Part shown: piece after piece, positions 28,772 through 40,151 of the stretch | Layout: each line of letters begins with the position of its first letter | Numbering within the stretch: position 1 is the first letter of the stretch | Assembly (NCBI GenBank): GCA_947503575.1 | Contig: CANNDZ010000001.1 | Span: 992,001 to 1,056,000 of the forward strand | Length of the DNA stretch: 64,000 bases | Direction: 5' to 3' | Source: an uncultured Kordiimonas sp. | GTDB taxonomy: Bacteria > Pseudomonadota > Alphaproteobacteria > Sphingomonadales > Kordiimonadaceae | Position numbers and translations under genes: made by a program | The notes under the pieces: model-generated | The model's input: only the letters and a program-made list of their open reading frames with translations | The model's database searches: none | What the model was told of the DNA's origin: nothing

Positions 28772-29267
28772 TTGTTGAAGCGATTAAAGTTCTAACCAGC
28801 GAAACCGGAGATAATTGGTTGATAGTGATTTAAGCGCAGCTAGATAAGGGGTAAGATCGTCTTGTGGTCTGCGGCTCATGACGGCGCCTCACACAGACCT
28901 GAGTATCTACCCAAGGCAGCCTTTTTCTTTAGCGGCAGATCGCAGCGCTGATCTATGATTGCCATACACGCTCCGTTATGGGCTGAAGTCCAGTCTTTTA
29001 TCGAATTTTCTGTTTGCCTTCGAGGCTATTCCTTTTCTTCGTGACGTGGAATGTTAACCGGTGAATTGCGTAGTGACCGATCAACTGCTCTCTTATTCAA
29101 TTGGAATTTCTGAACGTTTGAGTAGACACATCAGGTCGCACGCAATTCTAATCAGGCATACCTTATGATACCGGGTCGCGTTTCTCGTCTAAGTTGGGGT
29201 GCAAAGGCAATTAGTCTGGCAGCACCTGACTTTGTGTTAAACTGACCGGGATTTTTCCTAAATTACC
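28772..29267. other. Gene-free stretch left of the polysaccharide locus
   Basis: About 500 bases with stops in all frames and no RNA gene or terminator I can recognise. It separates the four-TM orphan gene from the 3' end of the wbpE-like gene. It may be decayed mobile DNA, but no transposase motif or terminal repeat is legible. Confidence 0.4.
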
Positions 29268-30383
29268 CTACTCACCAACTAATAACTCAAGCACTGTATT
29301 GCTTGGTTGTTTCGAATAGCCGTGCATGGGTAAACTGAATATGCGCTCACTAACCTGTTCGCTGACAGGAAAATCTCCCGCCGAAACGCCCAGATATTGC
29401 ATCGCTTTGAGCAAGTGCAATGGTTTTGGATAGTAAATCATAATAGGAATTCCGCGCGCTTTGGCTTGTGCAATAACACGGTCCCGTTCTTCCCTGTTTT
29501 GCGCCAATAAAGAATATTGTGCCCAACAAGTTTCAAATCCTTCTGGAATCCATGGAACCAGGAAACGGTCGTGCAAGGCAGTTGAATATGCGTATGCAAG
29601 CTCTTGTCGTGCTGCATATTCAACGGGAAATGCTGCCAGTTTTTCCAGAAGTATTGCCGCCTGCAACGTATCAAGCCTGCTGTTCAAACCGATTAGAACA
29701 TTGTCATACTTGTCTGTCCCCTTACCGTGAAATCTCAGGGAACGCAGCTTTTCGGCATATTCATCATTATTTGTGAACACAGCCCCGCCATCACCGTAGC
29801 AGCCAAGCGGCTTCGCGGGGAAAAAGCTGGTTGTTGCAATGTCACCGAAAGAGCCAGCCTTTCGCGCCCCAATTGCACCACCAAATCCTTGCGCTGCATC
29901 TTCTATCAAATGCAGGCCATGCTTTGAACAAAGTGGTTCAAGAACGGTGTAGTCAGATGGCAGTCCAAACAGGTCAACCGCCGTTACCGCAGCCCCCGGC
30001 GCTTCTCCGGCTTTCTGTCTGCGAACAATTTCGTCTTCAAGCTTTTGGGGATCAATGTTGAACGTTCTGGGGTCGATATCAATAAACACGGGCTTTGCGC
30101 CGATAAGCGCTATAACTTCGGCTGTCGCGAAGAATGTAAACGGCGTGGTAAATACAATATCCCCCGGTTGAATACCTAATGTCATCAAAGCTAGTTGCAG
30201 CGCATCTGTACCGTTTGCACAGGTTATCGTGTGCTTGATATCGACATACTCGCTCAGTTTTTGCTCAAGCTCTTGAACTTCGGGCCCCATGATGAATTGC
30301 CCGTGGTTCAACACTGTCTGAATGCGGTTATCTATCCGTTCTTTCAGAGCCTCATATTGCGACTTCAAGTCAATGAACTGCAT
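29268..30383 (-). CDS. wbpE: DegT/DnrJ/EryC1/StrS aminotransferase, WbpE-like
   Basis: PLP enzyme that converts the 3-keto form of UDP-GlcNAcA to UDP-GlcNAc3NA using glutamate. The 371 residues begin FIDLKSQYEALKERID, continue NHGQFIMGPEVQELE and CANGTDALQLALMTLGI, and carry the Schiff-base Lys191 in SFFPAKPLGCYGDGGA, as in P. aeruginosa WbpE. It is the third gene of a minus-strand operon wbpB-wbpD-wbpE, 3 bases after wbpD. The context with wbpB and wbpD makes the diamino-uronic acid assignment strong compared with other members of this broad family. Confidence 0.9.
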   Translation of the reverse strand: MQFIDLKSQYEALKERIDNRIQTVLNHGQFIMGPEVQELEQKLSEYVDIKHTITCANGTDALQLALMTLGIQPGDIVFTTPFTFFATAEVIALIGAKPVFIDIDPRTFNIDPQKLEDEIVRRQKAGEAPGAAVTAVDLFGLPSDYTVLEPLCSKHGLHLIEDAAQGFGGAIGARKAGSFGDIATTSFFPAKPLGCYGDGGAVFTNNDEYAEKLRSLRFHGKGTDKYDNVLIGLNSRLDTLQAAILLEKLAAFPVEYAARQELAYAYSTALHDRFLVPWIPEGFETCWAQYSLLAQNREERDRVIAQAKARGIPIMIYYPKPLHLLKAMQYLGVSAGDFPVSEQVSERIFSLPMHGYSKQPSNTVLELLVGE

Positions 30384-30386
30384 TGC

Positions 30387-32449
<2,063 letters not shown>

Positions 32450-32803
32450 ATGACTGGTAAGCGTAGTAAGCTTCAAGAAGATACGCATTTTCGTGTGTTG
32501 CGCCTGCTTCAGGATAACCCGGAAATGTCACAACGAGAGCTGGCTGAGGCTCTCGGTGTAAGCGTTGGTAGCATACATTACGTGCTAAGTGCTCTGGTCA
32601 AGAAGGGGCTGATAAAATTAGGTCGCTTCACCGCCGCGAAGGATAAGCGTCGATATGCGTATATTTTGACACCAAAGGGAATTGCGGAAAAGGCCGCTCT
32701 TACGCAAGCTTTCTTGGTCCGGAAGATGGAAGAATATGAAGCTCTCCGACTGGAGATTGAGGAATTGAAGTCTAGTAATATGAAAAGGCACAGTGAGCAA
32801 TGA
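32450..32803 (+). CDS. MarR-family EPS-associated transcriptional regulator
   Basis: A 117-residue winged-helix protein. The DNA-binding part is [47 protein letters not shown], followed by the wing ([21 protein letters not shown]) and a C-terminal helix of about 30 residues. This matches the MarR-like regulators found at the head of exopolysaccharide clusters (the TIGR04176 type). It probably controls this locus; its target is not shown. Its stop overlaps the wbpA start by four bases (ATGA). Confidence 0.88.
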   Translation: MTGKRSKLQEDTHFRVLRLLQDNPEMSQRELAEALGVSVGSIHYVLSALVKKGLIKLGRFTAAKDKRRYAYILTPKGIAEKAALTQAFLVRKMEEYEALRLEIEELKSSNMKRHSEQ

Positions 32804-34128
32804 GCGAACAGGCCCCTGCGCAGCAAAGCTTAGAGCTTCTGGATAAACTGCAGAGTAGAAGCGCCGTTATCGGAATTGTCGGTATGGGGTATGTTGGTCA
32901 GCCACTGGCTCTGCGATACAGCCAGTTAGGGTACCGAGTGCTTGGTTTTGATATTGATCAGGAAAAGGTCGATCTTCTCAATGGCGGGCATTCTGGCATT
33001 GAGCATATTGCAAATGAAAATATAGTCGTTGCCAATGAGGCAGGTATGGAATGTACCTGCGATTTTACCCGCGTCCCCGAGGCTGATGCCCTGGTTTTAT
33101 GTGTGCCGACGCCGCTCAATAAGTTCCGTGAGCCAGATCTTAGTTTTGTTATTGGCACCACCGAAACTATCGTGCCTCACCTGCGGGCCGGACAAGTTAT
33201 TTCGTTGGAGAGTACTACCTATCCCGGCACGACCGAGGAAGAAATATTGCCTCGGGTCACTGCTGATGGGCTGGTGGTAGGCCGAGATATCTTTGTGGTC
33301 TATTCACCTGAGCGGGAAGACCCGGGCAATATGGATTTTTCAACCAGTACGATCCCTAAGGTTGTGGGGGGCGTGACCTCAGCCTGCCGAGAGGTTGGCA
33401 TCGCGCTATACGCGCAAGCGGTGGACAAGGTTGTGCCTGTTAGCTCCACCAAAGTTGCTGAGATGACAAAGCTACTGGAAAATATTCACCGTGCGGTCAA
33501 TATCGGCCTGGTCAACGAAATGAAGGTTGTCGCAGATAGAATGGATGTCGATATCTTTGAGGTTATCGATGCCGCTGCGACTAAGCCCTTTGGATTTACC
33601 CCCTACTATCCTGGCCCCGGTTTGGGTGGCCACTGCATTCCTATCGATCCCTTTTATTTGACGTGGAAGGCGCGCGAGTATGGATTGCATACCCGGTTTA
33701 TCGAGCTTTCTGGTGAAATTAACCGCGCCATGCCTGACTATGTTATCAGCAAACTGGTCGCAGCTTTAAACGAGCGGAAAAAGTCGCTTAAGGGCAGCCG
33801 TATCATGATGTTGGGCATTGCGTACAAGAAGAATGTCGATGACATGCGTGAAAGCCCAGCGGTTGAAATCATGGAAAATCTGCGCAAAAGCGGTGCGGAA
33901 GTGGTTTATTCAGACCCTCATGTGCTGAAGTTCCCGAAAATGCGGGAGCATAACTTTGACTTGGTTTCGACCACGCTGACGCCTGAAAGCGTTGCGGCCT
34001 GCGACGCCATTGTGTTGACAACTGACCACGCAAAATTTGATTACGACATGATCCGCAACCATGCGCAGTTCATCGTCGACAGTCGTGGTATTTACCGCGA
34101 ACCGGCCAGTAATATTGTGAAGGCATAA
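32800..34128 (+). CDS. wbpA: UDP-N-acetylglucosamine 6-dehydrogenase, WbpA-like
   Basis: NAD-dependent four-electron oxidation of UDP-GlcNAc to UDP-GlcNAcA, first step toward the diamino-uronic acid built by WbpB, WbpE and WbpD. The 442 residues include [21 protein letters not shown] (Rossmann), [24 protein letters not shown], the catalytic Cys279 in [13 protein letters not shown], and the C-terminal domain [19 protein letters not shown]. The choice of UDP-GlcNAc over UDP-Glc rests on similarity to WbpA and on the neighbouring wbpBDE genes. It is coupled to the regulator gene by an ATGA overlap. Confidence 0.9.
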   Translation: MSEQAPAQQSLELLDKLQSRSAVIGIVGMGYVGQPLALRYSQLGYRVLGFDIDQEKVDLLNGGHSGIEHIANENIVVANEAGMECTCDFTRVPEADALVLCVPTPLNKFREPDLSFVIGTTETIVPHLRAGQVISLESTTYPGTTEEEILPRVTADGLVVGRDIFVVYSPEREDPGNMDFSTSTIPKVVGGVTSACREVGIALYAQAVDKVVPVSSTKVAEMTKLLENIHRAVNIGLVNEMKVVADRMDVDIFEVIDAAATKPFGFTPYYPGPGLGGHCIPIDPFYLTWKAREYGLHTRFIELSGEINRAMPDYVISKLVAALNERKKSLKGSRIMMLGIAYKKNVDDMRESPAVEIMENLRKSGAEVVYSDPHVLKFPKMREHNFDLVSTTLTPESVAACDAIVLTTDHAKFDYDMIRNHAQFIVDSRGIYREPASNIVKA

Positions 34129-34134
34129 CAACAC

Positions 34135-34200
34135 ATGAAACGGTTTTCTGTAGCCAGAGCGGCACGCTATCTTAATCACCCGCTGCAAATGGCTGACTGA
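34135..34200 (+). CDS. Possible 21-codon ORF filling the wbpA-acyltransferase gap
   Basis: ATG at 34135 to TGA at 34200 encodes a basic peptide starting MKRFSVARAARYLNHPL. It fills the gap exactly: six bases after wbpA, one base before the ATG of the next gene. The peptide resembles the N-terminus of many glycan-locus proteins in its basic, aromatic make-up. It may be a remnant start of a deleted gene or only a leader. There is no strong ribosome site. Confidence 0.2.
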   Translation: MKRFSVARAARYLNHPLQMAD

Positions 34201-34201
34201 T

Positions 34202-35089
34202 ATGAGCCTGCCAACCAAAGACTCAATAATCGCGGATCTTCGAGCCCTTGGGCTGAAGAAAGGCGATGTGGTTTTTGTGGCCGCTGATCTATTGCGCGTG
34301 GGCTATTTCAACGGGACACAGGACCAGACACTTAAAGACTGGATTGTGATATTTGATGAGGTTCTCGGTGAAGAGGGTACGATTGTTGTGCCAACTTACA
34401 GCCCTTATGTACGCCGCTTTTTTAAGAAATCCGAGTTTGTCTATACGACTAGCTCAGAGAGTACATCAGGAGCGCTGGCGCGTGCTTTTCTGAGCGATGC
34501 GCCTAATTTGGTGCGTGGCACACATCCCACAAACAGCGTTGCAGCGCGCGGCGCGCAAGCAGAAGAAATCGTTTCTTGCAGTACGCCCAACCTGCCCAAG
34601 TATCAGCCTTATGCGAAGGTTGTCGAAATGGGTGGCAAGAATTTGATGCTGGGCATTGTGGACGAGCGCAACTGCCCCTTCACATATCACCACGTACAGG
34701 AAAATCTGGGCCATACCCGCCGACACCCGCTTAGTGGGCTGTTTGCGACCCAATATCTCGATGAAAATGGACAAAAACAAAAGTTCGTGGTGCGTGAGTT
34801 GGGTGGCTGCACGAGCGGGGTTCATAAGGCATGGGGGTATCACCTTGCTGCAAATGCCGTGAACTTTGCCCGTGTTGGTCGCTCCACGAGTGCCTTGGTA
34901 GATGCACGCAAATCTACCGAGGTATTGACCCGCGTGATGACCCAGACGCCACACCTCTTAAAGTGTGACGACCGCTCATGCCTTAGTTGTTATGGGCGCG
35001 TTGAATACAATGGCTTGGGGGCGATTTGGTTCTATGTGCGCCACATGACGAAGCCGATTACAAAAATCATCAAATTGTTGCGCAGATGA
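34202..35089 (+). CDS. AAC(3)-family (Antibiotic_NAT fold) acyltransferase, probable sugar N-acyltransferase
   Basis: A 295-residue enzyme of the aminoglycoside 3-N-acetyltransferase fold. Family motifs include GLKKGDVVFVAADLLRVG, EEGTIVVPTYSP, RGTHPTNSVAARG and GIVDERNCPFTYHHVQE, the last carrying the His of the active site. In a polysaccharide locus the likely job is N-acylation of an amino sugar, with acetyl-CoA or the acyl-ACP made by the nearby module; that is inference. It should not be read as drug resistance. A Cys-rich C-terminal part (KCDDRSCLSCYGR) is unlike classical AAC(3). Its stop overlaps the flippase start. Confidence 0.8.
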   Translation: MSLPTKDSIIADLRALGLKKGDVVFVAADLLRVGYFNGTQDQTLKDWIVIFDEVLGEEGTIVVPTYSPYVRRFFKKSEFVYTTSSESTSGALARAFLSDAPNLVRGTHPTNSVAARGAQAEEIVSCSTPNLPKYQPYAKVVEMGGKNLMLGIVDERNCPFTYHHVQENLGHTRRHPLSGLFATQYLDENGQKQKFVVRELGGCTSGVHKAWGYHLAANAVNFARVGRSTSALVDARKSTEVLTRVMTQTPHLLKCDDRSCLSCYGRVEYNGLGAIWFYVRHMTKPITKIIKLLRR

Positions 35090-36387
35090 AACTCATCCGT
35101 TTGATCGGCTTGGAAGGAAGCTATTTACGCAACATCGGTTGGCAAAGTTCAGGCAACGCCTTGGCTCAGGTAATCTACGTTCTGAGCATGCCGGCTATAA
35201 CCCGCCTTTTTGGACCCGCAGATTTCGGTACGCTTAGTATTTTTCTACAGTGTATTGCCCTAACGACAATTCTTGTTTCATTCAGGGTCGAGCAGATAAT
35301 CATGCTGGCCCGCACCGACACCCGTGCCCGCGTACTTGCGGTTTTTGTTTTAAACTACGGGGCAATGACATTTGCTGCGATGACGCTTATAGCGCTTTTG
35401 CTCGTTCTGTTGGATGTTGTGCCCACGCCTTATCAGCCGTGGGCGTTGTTGTTGCCGTTGGCATCATACTTTATGGTTTTTGGGCAGGCTATTCAGCAAT
35501 TGTCCCAACGCACCGCTGACTTCCGCCGTTCAGGTATATCAGAGGTTGTCAACCGCACGGCCAACAGCATGACAGCGATCTTCGCGGGTCTCGCTGGTCT
35601 TCCCAGCTATTTTCTCGCTTTTGCGGTGACTGTAGGTTTTTTCTTTAAGGCGCTCACCTTCCTTAAATTCCTTGGCCTGATCCGGCGCAATTTTATACTA
35701 GCTGTTCTGCTGGGTTTTCGCGCCATCCGGCGACAGGCGCTTTTCAAGCTTCTGGGGTCGTTGATTACGTCGCACTCATTGTTGGCGATGACGATGATTG
35801 CGCCTCTTAGCTATATTGGCTACCGCTACGGTGCTGATTTTGCTGGATATTACTCTCTTGTCCTGACCACATTATCCTTGCCCACGGCGTTAATAGGGAA
35901 CGCTGTGGGGCAGGTTTTTTATCAACGCGCGTCAAGCCAGTTTTCAAAGGGAGAGGCCTTTACAGGACTGGTCATCGGCAATGTCAAACTGCTGGCGATG
36001 ATCGCGATCCCCAGCTTTTCCTTTGTTGCAGTCTTTGGTCCTTTCCTTTATCCATTCGTGTTTGGACCGAATTGGCAACTCGCTGGGGAGGTTGCACGCT
36101 TCGTTGCCGTGAGCGTAGCACTTTCTTTCATGAGTGTGCCCTTTGACCGCTCCGGCCTTATCGTGAACGCTTGGTGGTATGGACCTTCTTGGCATCTCGC
36201 TAGACTAACGTCGGTCTTGTTGACACTCTTTCTGGTAGACTTGGCAGAGGGTTCTTTCCTGACCCTTATCATCTGCCTAACTATTCAAGCCTCCAGCCTT
36301 TACATAGTAGATGCCAGCGCCAGCTATCTCTTTTCGCGTCGAACTACTCCCTTCTCGTCACGCGCTGCCTACGGCACATCCACATGA
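35086..36387 (+). CDS. Polysaccharide flippase, Wzx-like (MOP superfamily)
   Basis: Integral membrane protein of about 433 residues with about 12 hydrophobic helices. It should flip the lipid-linked repeat unit across the inner membrane. The N-terminus (YLRNIGWQSSGNALAQVIYVLSMPAITRLFGPADFGTL) is typical of Wzx/PST flippases. I start at the ATG at 35086, which overlaps the upstream stop (ATGA); the frame is open 20 codons earlier inside that gene. Another ATGA at its own stop (36384-36387) points to a formerly coupled next gene, which is now broken. Confidence 0.87.
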   Translation: MKLIRLIGLEGSYLRNIGWQSSGNALAQVIYVLSMPAITRLFGPADFGTLSIFLQCIALTTILVSFRVEQIIMLARTDTRARVLAVFVLNYGAMTFAAMTLIALLLVLLDVVPTPYQPWALLLPLASYFMVFGQAIQQLSQRTADFRRSGISEVVNRTANSMTAIFAGLAGLPSYFLAFAVTVGFFFKALTFLKFLGLIRRNFILAVLLGFRAIRRQALFKLLGSLITSHSLLAMTMIAPLSYIGYRYGADFAGYYSLVLTTLSLPTALIGNAVGQVFYQRASSQFSKGEAFTGLVIGNVKLLAMIAIPSFSFVAVFGPFLYPFVFGPNWQLAGEVARFVAVSVALSFMSVPFDRSGLIVNAWWYGPSWHLARLTSVLLTLFLVDLAEGSFLTLIICLTIQASSLYIVDASASYLFSRRTTPFSSRAAYGTST

Positions 36388-36655
36388 GTGTTACGATGAA
36401 ACAAAAAAGATATCAGCAGAGAGATTTACGGAATTATCCCAGAATTGGGCCCAGAATCTGGAAATGTATACTAAGCGGTTGGGAATCCGAATGACATGAA
36501 AAATCGTGTATGTATTTGGCTCTTTCAACCGGGTCCGCCACCCAAGATTATCTCTCGGTTTTTGGCATGTTTTTGCATAAAGACATGTTTATTACACTTG
36601 TTTTTTGGTGTGTCGATAACTACAAACCTGACCATTATCCATGGGACTTGATTTA
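36384..36655 (+). pseudogene. Possible gene remnants between flippase and transketolase
   Basis: An ATGA overlap at the flippase stop starts a frame that ends after 36 codons. In another frame, bases about 36387-36493 read like protein (ETKKISAERFTELSQNWAQ, then MYTKRLGIRMT) up to a stop overlapping a new ATG at 36496. That ATG opens a 51-codon Cys-rich peptide. Removing one A from the run at 36499 would instead give KIVYVFGSF, similar to a glycosyltransferase N-terminus. I read this as two decayed genes, but that rests on frame appearance only. Confidence 0.3.
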
Positions 36656-37489
36656 ATGGCTTTGAACAGTATCAAGGAAATTGAGTTGCGCCGCCTGATC
36701 GTGCAGACGGCGGCAGATTGCGGCGAGTCTGCGCATCTGGGCGGATGCTTGAGCATGGTAGAACTTTTGAACGTGCTTTTTGGCAGTGTTCTACGTCACA
36801 AGCCGAACGATCCGCTTTGGGATGATCGAGATATCTTTATCCTCAGCAAGGGTCATGCAGTTCTTGGTTATCTCGCTGTGCTGCACGCCTATGGCTATTT
36901 CAGTCGCGAAAAACTGAGCACTTTTCAGCAGAATGGCAGTGATCTTATCGCTCATCCCGTCAAAAAACTGTCCCTTGGAATTGAAAGTTCCAATGGTTCA
37001 CTTGGGCAGGGTCTATCGTATGGACTGGGCATGGCGATCGGGATGCGAAAGCGTGGACAAGATCATCGTCGTGTCTTTGTGATGATGGGTGACGGCGAAT
37101 GTAATGAGGGTTCGGTCTGGGAAGCGGTGGCACTTGCGGCTGAGCTGGGCGTATCAAACCTGATCGCTATCGTCGATGAGAACCGCCACCGCAATGACGG
37201 GGTAAACACGCTTTACAACTCTGCGGGTGGGCCAGTGCTGGCGGACGTATGGCGCGCTTTTGGATGGCATGTGGTGGAGATTGACGGTCACGACACAGAG
37301 GAAGTCCACGCCGCGTATCAGGAAATCCTGGCAAACAATGAAAAGCCCGGCGTGATAGTTGCGAATACTGTGAAGGGTAAGGGTATCGGTTTTATGGAAG
37401 ACAATAACGATTGGCACCACAACCGGATCACGCCGAAAACTCTAGAGACTTGTCTTGAACAACTTGATGCAGAAGCCAGCGATGCTTGA
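36641..37489 (+). CDS. Transketolase, N-terminal (TPP-binding) subunit
   Basis: First half of a split transketolase (about 282 residues). It binds thiamine diphosphate and Mg through GDGECNEGSVWEA (GDG at about 150-152) and has the conserved SKGHAVLGYLAVLHAYGYF and SNGSLGQGLSYGLGMA. Together with the next gene it would move a two-carbon ketol unit between sugars or onto an aldehyde. Split subunits of this kind occur in secondary-metabolite and surface-glycan clusters. An ATG at 36656 is an equally possible start. It is the first gene of a ten-gene run with tiny gaps or overlaps. Confidence 0.9.
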   Translation: MGLDLMALNSIKEIELRRLIVQTAADCGESAHLGGCLSMVELLNVLFGSVLRHKPNDPLWDDRDIFILSKGHAVLGYLAVLHAYGYFSREKLSTFQQNGSDLIAHPVKKLSLGIESSNGSLGQGLSYGLGMAIGMRKRGQDHRRVFVMMGDGECNEGSVWEAVALAAELGVSNLIAIVDENRHRNDGVNTLYNSAGGPVLADVWRAFGWHVVEIDGHDTEEVHAAYQEILANNEKPGVIVANTVKGKGIGFMEDNNDWHHNRITPKTLETCLEQLDAEASDA

Positions 37490-38462
37490 GATTTCCAAAC
37501 GTAACGCGCGTTCTTGGTCGCGAATTGGTGCTCGCGCTCTGTACGGTACAGCTTTTTCTGCGATGGCCTCGTCCAACCAGAACATCATTGGCATGTCTGC
37601 CGATCTGGGACGGTCCTCTGGTTTGGCGCGGTTTGCGAGTGAGTATCCCGATCAGTTTATCAACACAGGTATTGCTGAGCAGAACATGGTTGGCACTGCT
37701 GCCGGGTTGGCGCGCATGGGCTTTGATGTATTTGCATCGACTTTCGCGCCTTTCGCTTCTCTGCGAGCAGGAGAGATAGTCCGTATGAATATGGGCTACA
37801 TGCAAGAGCCGGTGAAGCTGGTTGCGCTGGGAAGTGGGCTGGCAATGGCATTCCTTGGTAATTCCCACTATGGTCTGGAAGACGTAGGGGTCATGCGCAC
37901 GATTCCCGGTCTGACGATTATATCGCCCGCGGACTGCGCTGAGATCGTGAAAACGCTGTTAGCCTGTGTGGGGTTTGATCGCCCGGTCTATATTCGCCTG
38001 ACAGGGGCTATTAATCTGCCTATAGTCTACGAGGAAGACTATGACTTCCAGATTGGCAAGGCCGTTTGGATCAGGCCCGCGCAGCCCACAACGATTGTTT
38101 CGGCTGGCAGCACGGTGGGCCATGCACTTCAGGCCATCAAACAGCTTGAGGAAGACGGAAAAGATGTTGGTCTTCTCAATATGCACACGATTAAGCCGCT
38201 TGATGCCGAGGCTATCGCCCACTGTGTAGCCTCCAGCGAGCAGATCTGTGTAATAGAGGAACATACAAGTGTCGGTGGCTTGGGAAGTGCCGTACTTCAA
38301 CACATTAATGAGTTCCATCCCGACTATAAAGGCCGTGTGCTATTGCACTCAATAAAGGATCGCTATGTCGAGACAGGAAATTATGCCTTCCTGCTAGAGG
38401 TCAACAAGCTTGACGCGGCAGGCATCCGTGAGTTCCTTAAGGAAAGTGCCGGTGTCTCCTAA
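37482..38462 (+). CDS. Transketolase, C-terminal subunit
   Basis: The second half of the split enzyme, about 326 residues. The pyrimidine-binding domain has FINTGIAEQNMVGTAAGLA with the catalytic Glu at about 66 that activates TPP. The C-terminal domain follows (GKDVGLLNMHTIKPLDAEAI, VIEEHTSVGGLGSAV). The ATG at 37482 overlaps the N-subunit stop by eight bases, so the halves are made in balance; an earlier in-frame ATG at 37455 lies inside the upstream gene. Donor and acceptor are unknown; see the finding on the acyl module. Confidence 0.9.
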   Translation: MLEISKRNARSWSRIGARALYGTAFSAMASSNQNIIGMSADLGRSSGLARFASEYPDQFINTGIAEQNMVGTAAGLARMGFDVFASTFAPFASLRAGEIVRMNMGYMQEPVKLVALGSGLAMAFLGNSHYGLEDVGVMRTIPGLTIISPADCAEIVKTLLACVGFDRPVYIRLTGAINLPIVYEEDYDFQIGKAVWIRPAQPTTIVSAGSTVGHALQAIKQLEEDGKDVGLLNMHTIKPLDAEAIAHCVASSEQICVIEEHTSVGGLGSAVLQHINEFHPDYKGRVLLHSIKDRYVETGNYAFLLEVNKLDAAGIREFLKESAGVS

Positions 38463-38516
38463 AAGCTTTGTTTAGGTATGAAGAAAAAAATTGTTCAATT
38501 AGACCAAGGATATCAA

Positions 38517-38756
38517 ATGTCTGCCCAGGAAAAATATGATGAGGCCTTTATTGAAACTTTCGAGATCGAGAAAAGCGATCTGACTGAAAAACTCGAGTAT
38601 CAAAGCATCCCCGCCTGGGATTCCGTAGGTCATATGGCGTTGATGGCTGAAATTGAGGAAGTCTTCGATATCATGCTTGAGATGGACGATATTTTGGAAT
38701 TTGGCTCTTACACGACTGGGCGCGAAACGCTTAAGAAGTATGACGTTGAATTCTAA
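38517..38756 (+). CDS. Acyl carrier protein
   Basis: A 79-residue acidic ACP. The phosphopantetheine attachment site is Ser36 in PAWDSVGHMALM. The ATG at 38517 has AAGGA at six bases; an in-frame ATG at 38478 lies almost on top of an AGG and is less likely. It is a dedicated carrier, separate from the fatty-acid-synthesis ACP, and lies directly before an acyl-AMP ligase, which should load it. The ligase start overlaps its 3' end by 17 bases. Confidence 0.88.
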   Translation: MSAQEKYDEAFIETFEIEKSDLTEKLEYQSIPAWDSVGHMALMAEIEEVFDIMLEMDDILEFGSYTTGRETLKKYDVEF

Positions 38757-40140
38757 ACGCTTCTGGCAATCCCAAGGCTCTGATGAGGACGCTCGCGTTT
38801 TTCTCATAGAAGACGGCTTTGAGCAAAGTTACGCGCAGGTATTCGCTAACGGTGATGCCCTTATGGCGGGCTGTAAACGCGGTTTGGTCGCAATTCTTTG
38901 CGACAAAAGCGCTGCAACGGTAACCGCCTATTTTGGCGCACTGCGTAACGGGCTTGTGCCACTTTTACTAGATGCGGATGCTAAACCTGCAGCCCTAAAC
39001 CGGATATTTGCTGCCTACCGCCCAGATTATGTCTTTGATCCGCAGGGCAGGGGCCATGAGGGTATTGAGACAGTTGCTGACCTTAATGCGGCCACTTTGT
39101 CTGCATCGACTGAGCAGCAGACACCAGTCCCGCACCCTGATAATGCTGTGCTGCTTGCGACTTCGGGTTCCACAGGTGATCCAAAATTTGTGCGCCTTAG
39201 CCACAACTCGCTTGATACATGCACCCGGTCTATCTGTGATTATCTTGGCCTCACACACACCCGGCGGTGCATTTCACTTTTGCCACTGCACTATTCCTAT
39301 GGCCTTTCCGTGCTGAACACGGCTGCCGCTGCACGTGCAAGTTTCGTGATCTCAAACCATTCCGTGCTGGATAAGGATTTATGGCGTTTAATGGCAGAAC
39401 TGGGGGTTACTGACCTTTCAGGTGTGCCTTTCATCTTTGAAATGCTGCGCCGGATACGCGTACCAGCCGAAGCGCTGCAAGCGCTTGAGTGTGTCACGCA
39501 GGCTGGAGGACGCCTTGATCCCAAGCTTACGCGACATTTTCGCGAGAAGTTTGGTGCCGAAGGCATCCGCTTTTTCACAATGTATGGGCAGACCGAGGCC
39601 TCGCCGCGCATTTCCTATCTACCCCCTGAGCGAGCTGCAGAAAAAGAGGGGTCAGTTGGCGTGCCAATCTCGTGTGGAGAAGCGTTGATTGCAGAGACTA
39701 AAGCAGCCTCGGGAGAGGGAGAGCTACTCTATCGGGGAACCAATGTGGCCCTTGGATATGCCTATTCGCGTGAGGATATCGCACGCGGCGACGAATTTGG
39801 CGGATCTCTTTTAACCGGCGATCAAGTGCGCATTGATGACGAAGGCTTCATCTTTATCGTGGGCAGGCGCAAACGCTTCGTAAAGCTCCAAGGAGTGTCA
39901 GTAAACCTTGATCATGTCGAAAATCTGTTGAAAGAGGCTAATCTGGATTGCATCGTCGTAGGACGGGAAAACTTGATAATTGTCTGTCATTTAGAGAATA
40001 TGGCCGAAGAGATTACAGCCGTTGTGGCCGAGAATTTTGCGTTTCATCCAACGACCTTTCGGCTGCAGGAAGTTGATACTCTTACCATGAACTCCAACGG
40101 TAAACCCGACTATGCTGCGCTCAGTGCGCAATTTCTGTGA
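38740..40140 (+). CDS. AMP-dependent acyl/acid ligase (ANL superfamily)
   Basis: Adenylate-forming enzyme of about 466 residues. Core motifs are LLATSGSTGDPKFVRLSH (ATP P-loop), MYGQTEASPRISYLP and LLTGDQVRIDDEGFIFIVGRRKRFVKLQG (hinge region), followed by a small C-terminal domain containing SNGKPDY with the catalytic Lys. It should activate a carboxylic acid as the adenylate and pass it to the adjacent ACP. It is somewhat shorter than usual acyl-CoA ligases, in keeping with a carrier-protein loader. The frame is open 29 codons upstream inside the ACP gene; I take the ATG at 38740. Confidence 0.88.
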   Translation: MTLNSKRFWQSQGSDEDARVFLIEDGFEQSYAQVFANGDALMAGCKRGLVAILCDKSAATVTAYFGALRNGLVPLLLDADAKPAALNRIFAAYRPDYVFDPQGRGHEGIETVADLNAATLSASTEQQTPVPHPDNAVLLATSGSTGDPKFVRLSHNSLDTCTRSICDYLGLTHTRRCISLLPLHYSYGLSVLNTAAAARASFVISNHSVLDKDLWRLMAELGVTDLSGVPFIFEMLRRIRVPAEALQALECVTQAGGRLDPKLTRHFREKFGAEGIRFFTMYGQTEASPRISYLPPERAAEKEGSVGVPISCGEALIAETKAASGEGELLYRGTNVALGYAYSREDIARGDEFGGSLLTGDQVRIDDEGFIFIVGRRKRFVKLQGVSVNLDHVENLLKEANLDCIVVGRENLIIVCHLENMAEEITAVVAENFAFHPTTFRLQEVDTLTMNSNGKPDYAALSAQFL

Positions 40141-40151
40141 CCGGAGCGGCT

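Noticed and set aside
28772-29267. Insertion sequence remnant
   Set aside because: No transposase motif, terminal inverted repeats or target duplication could be read.
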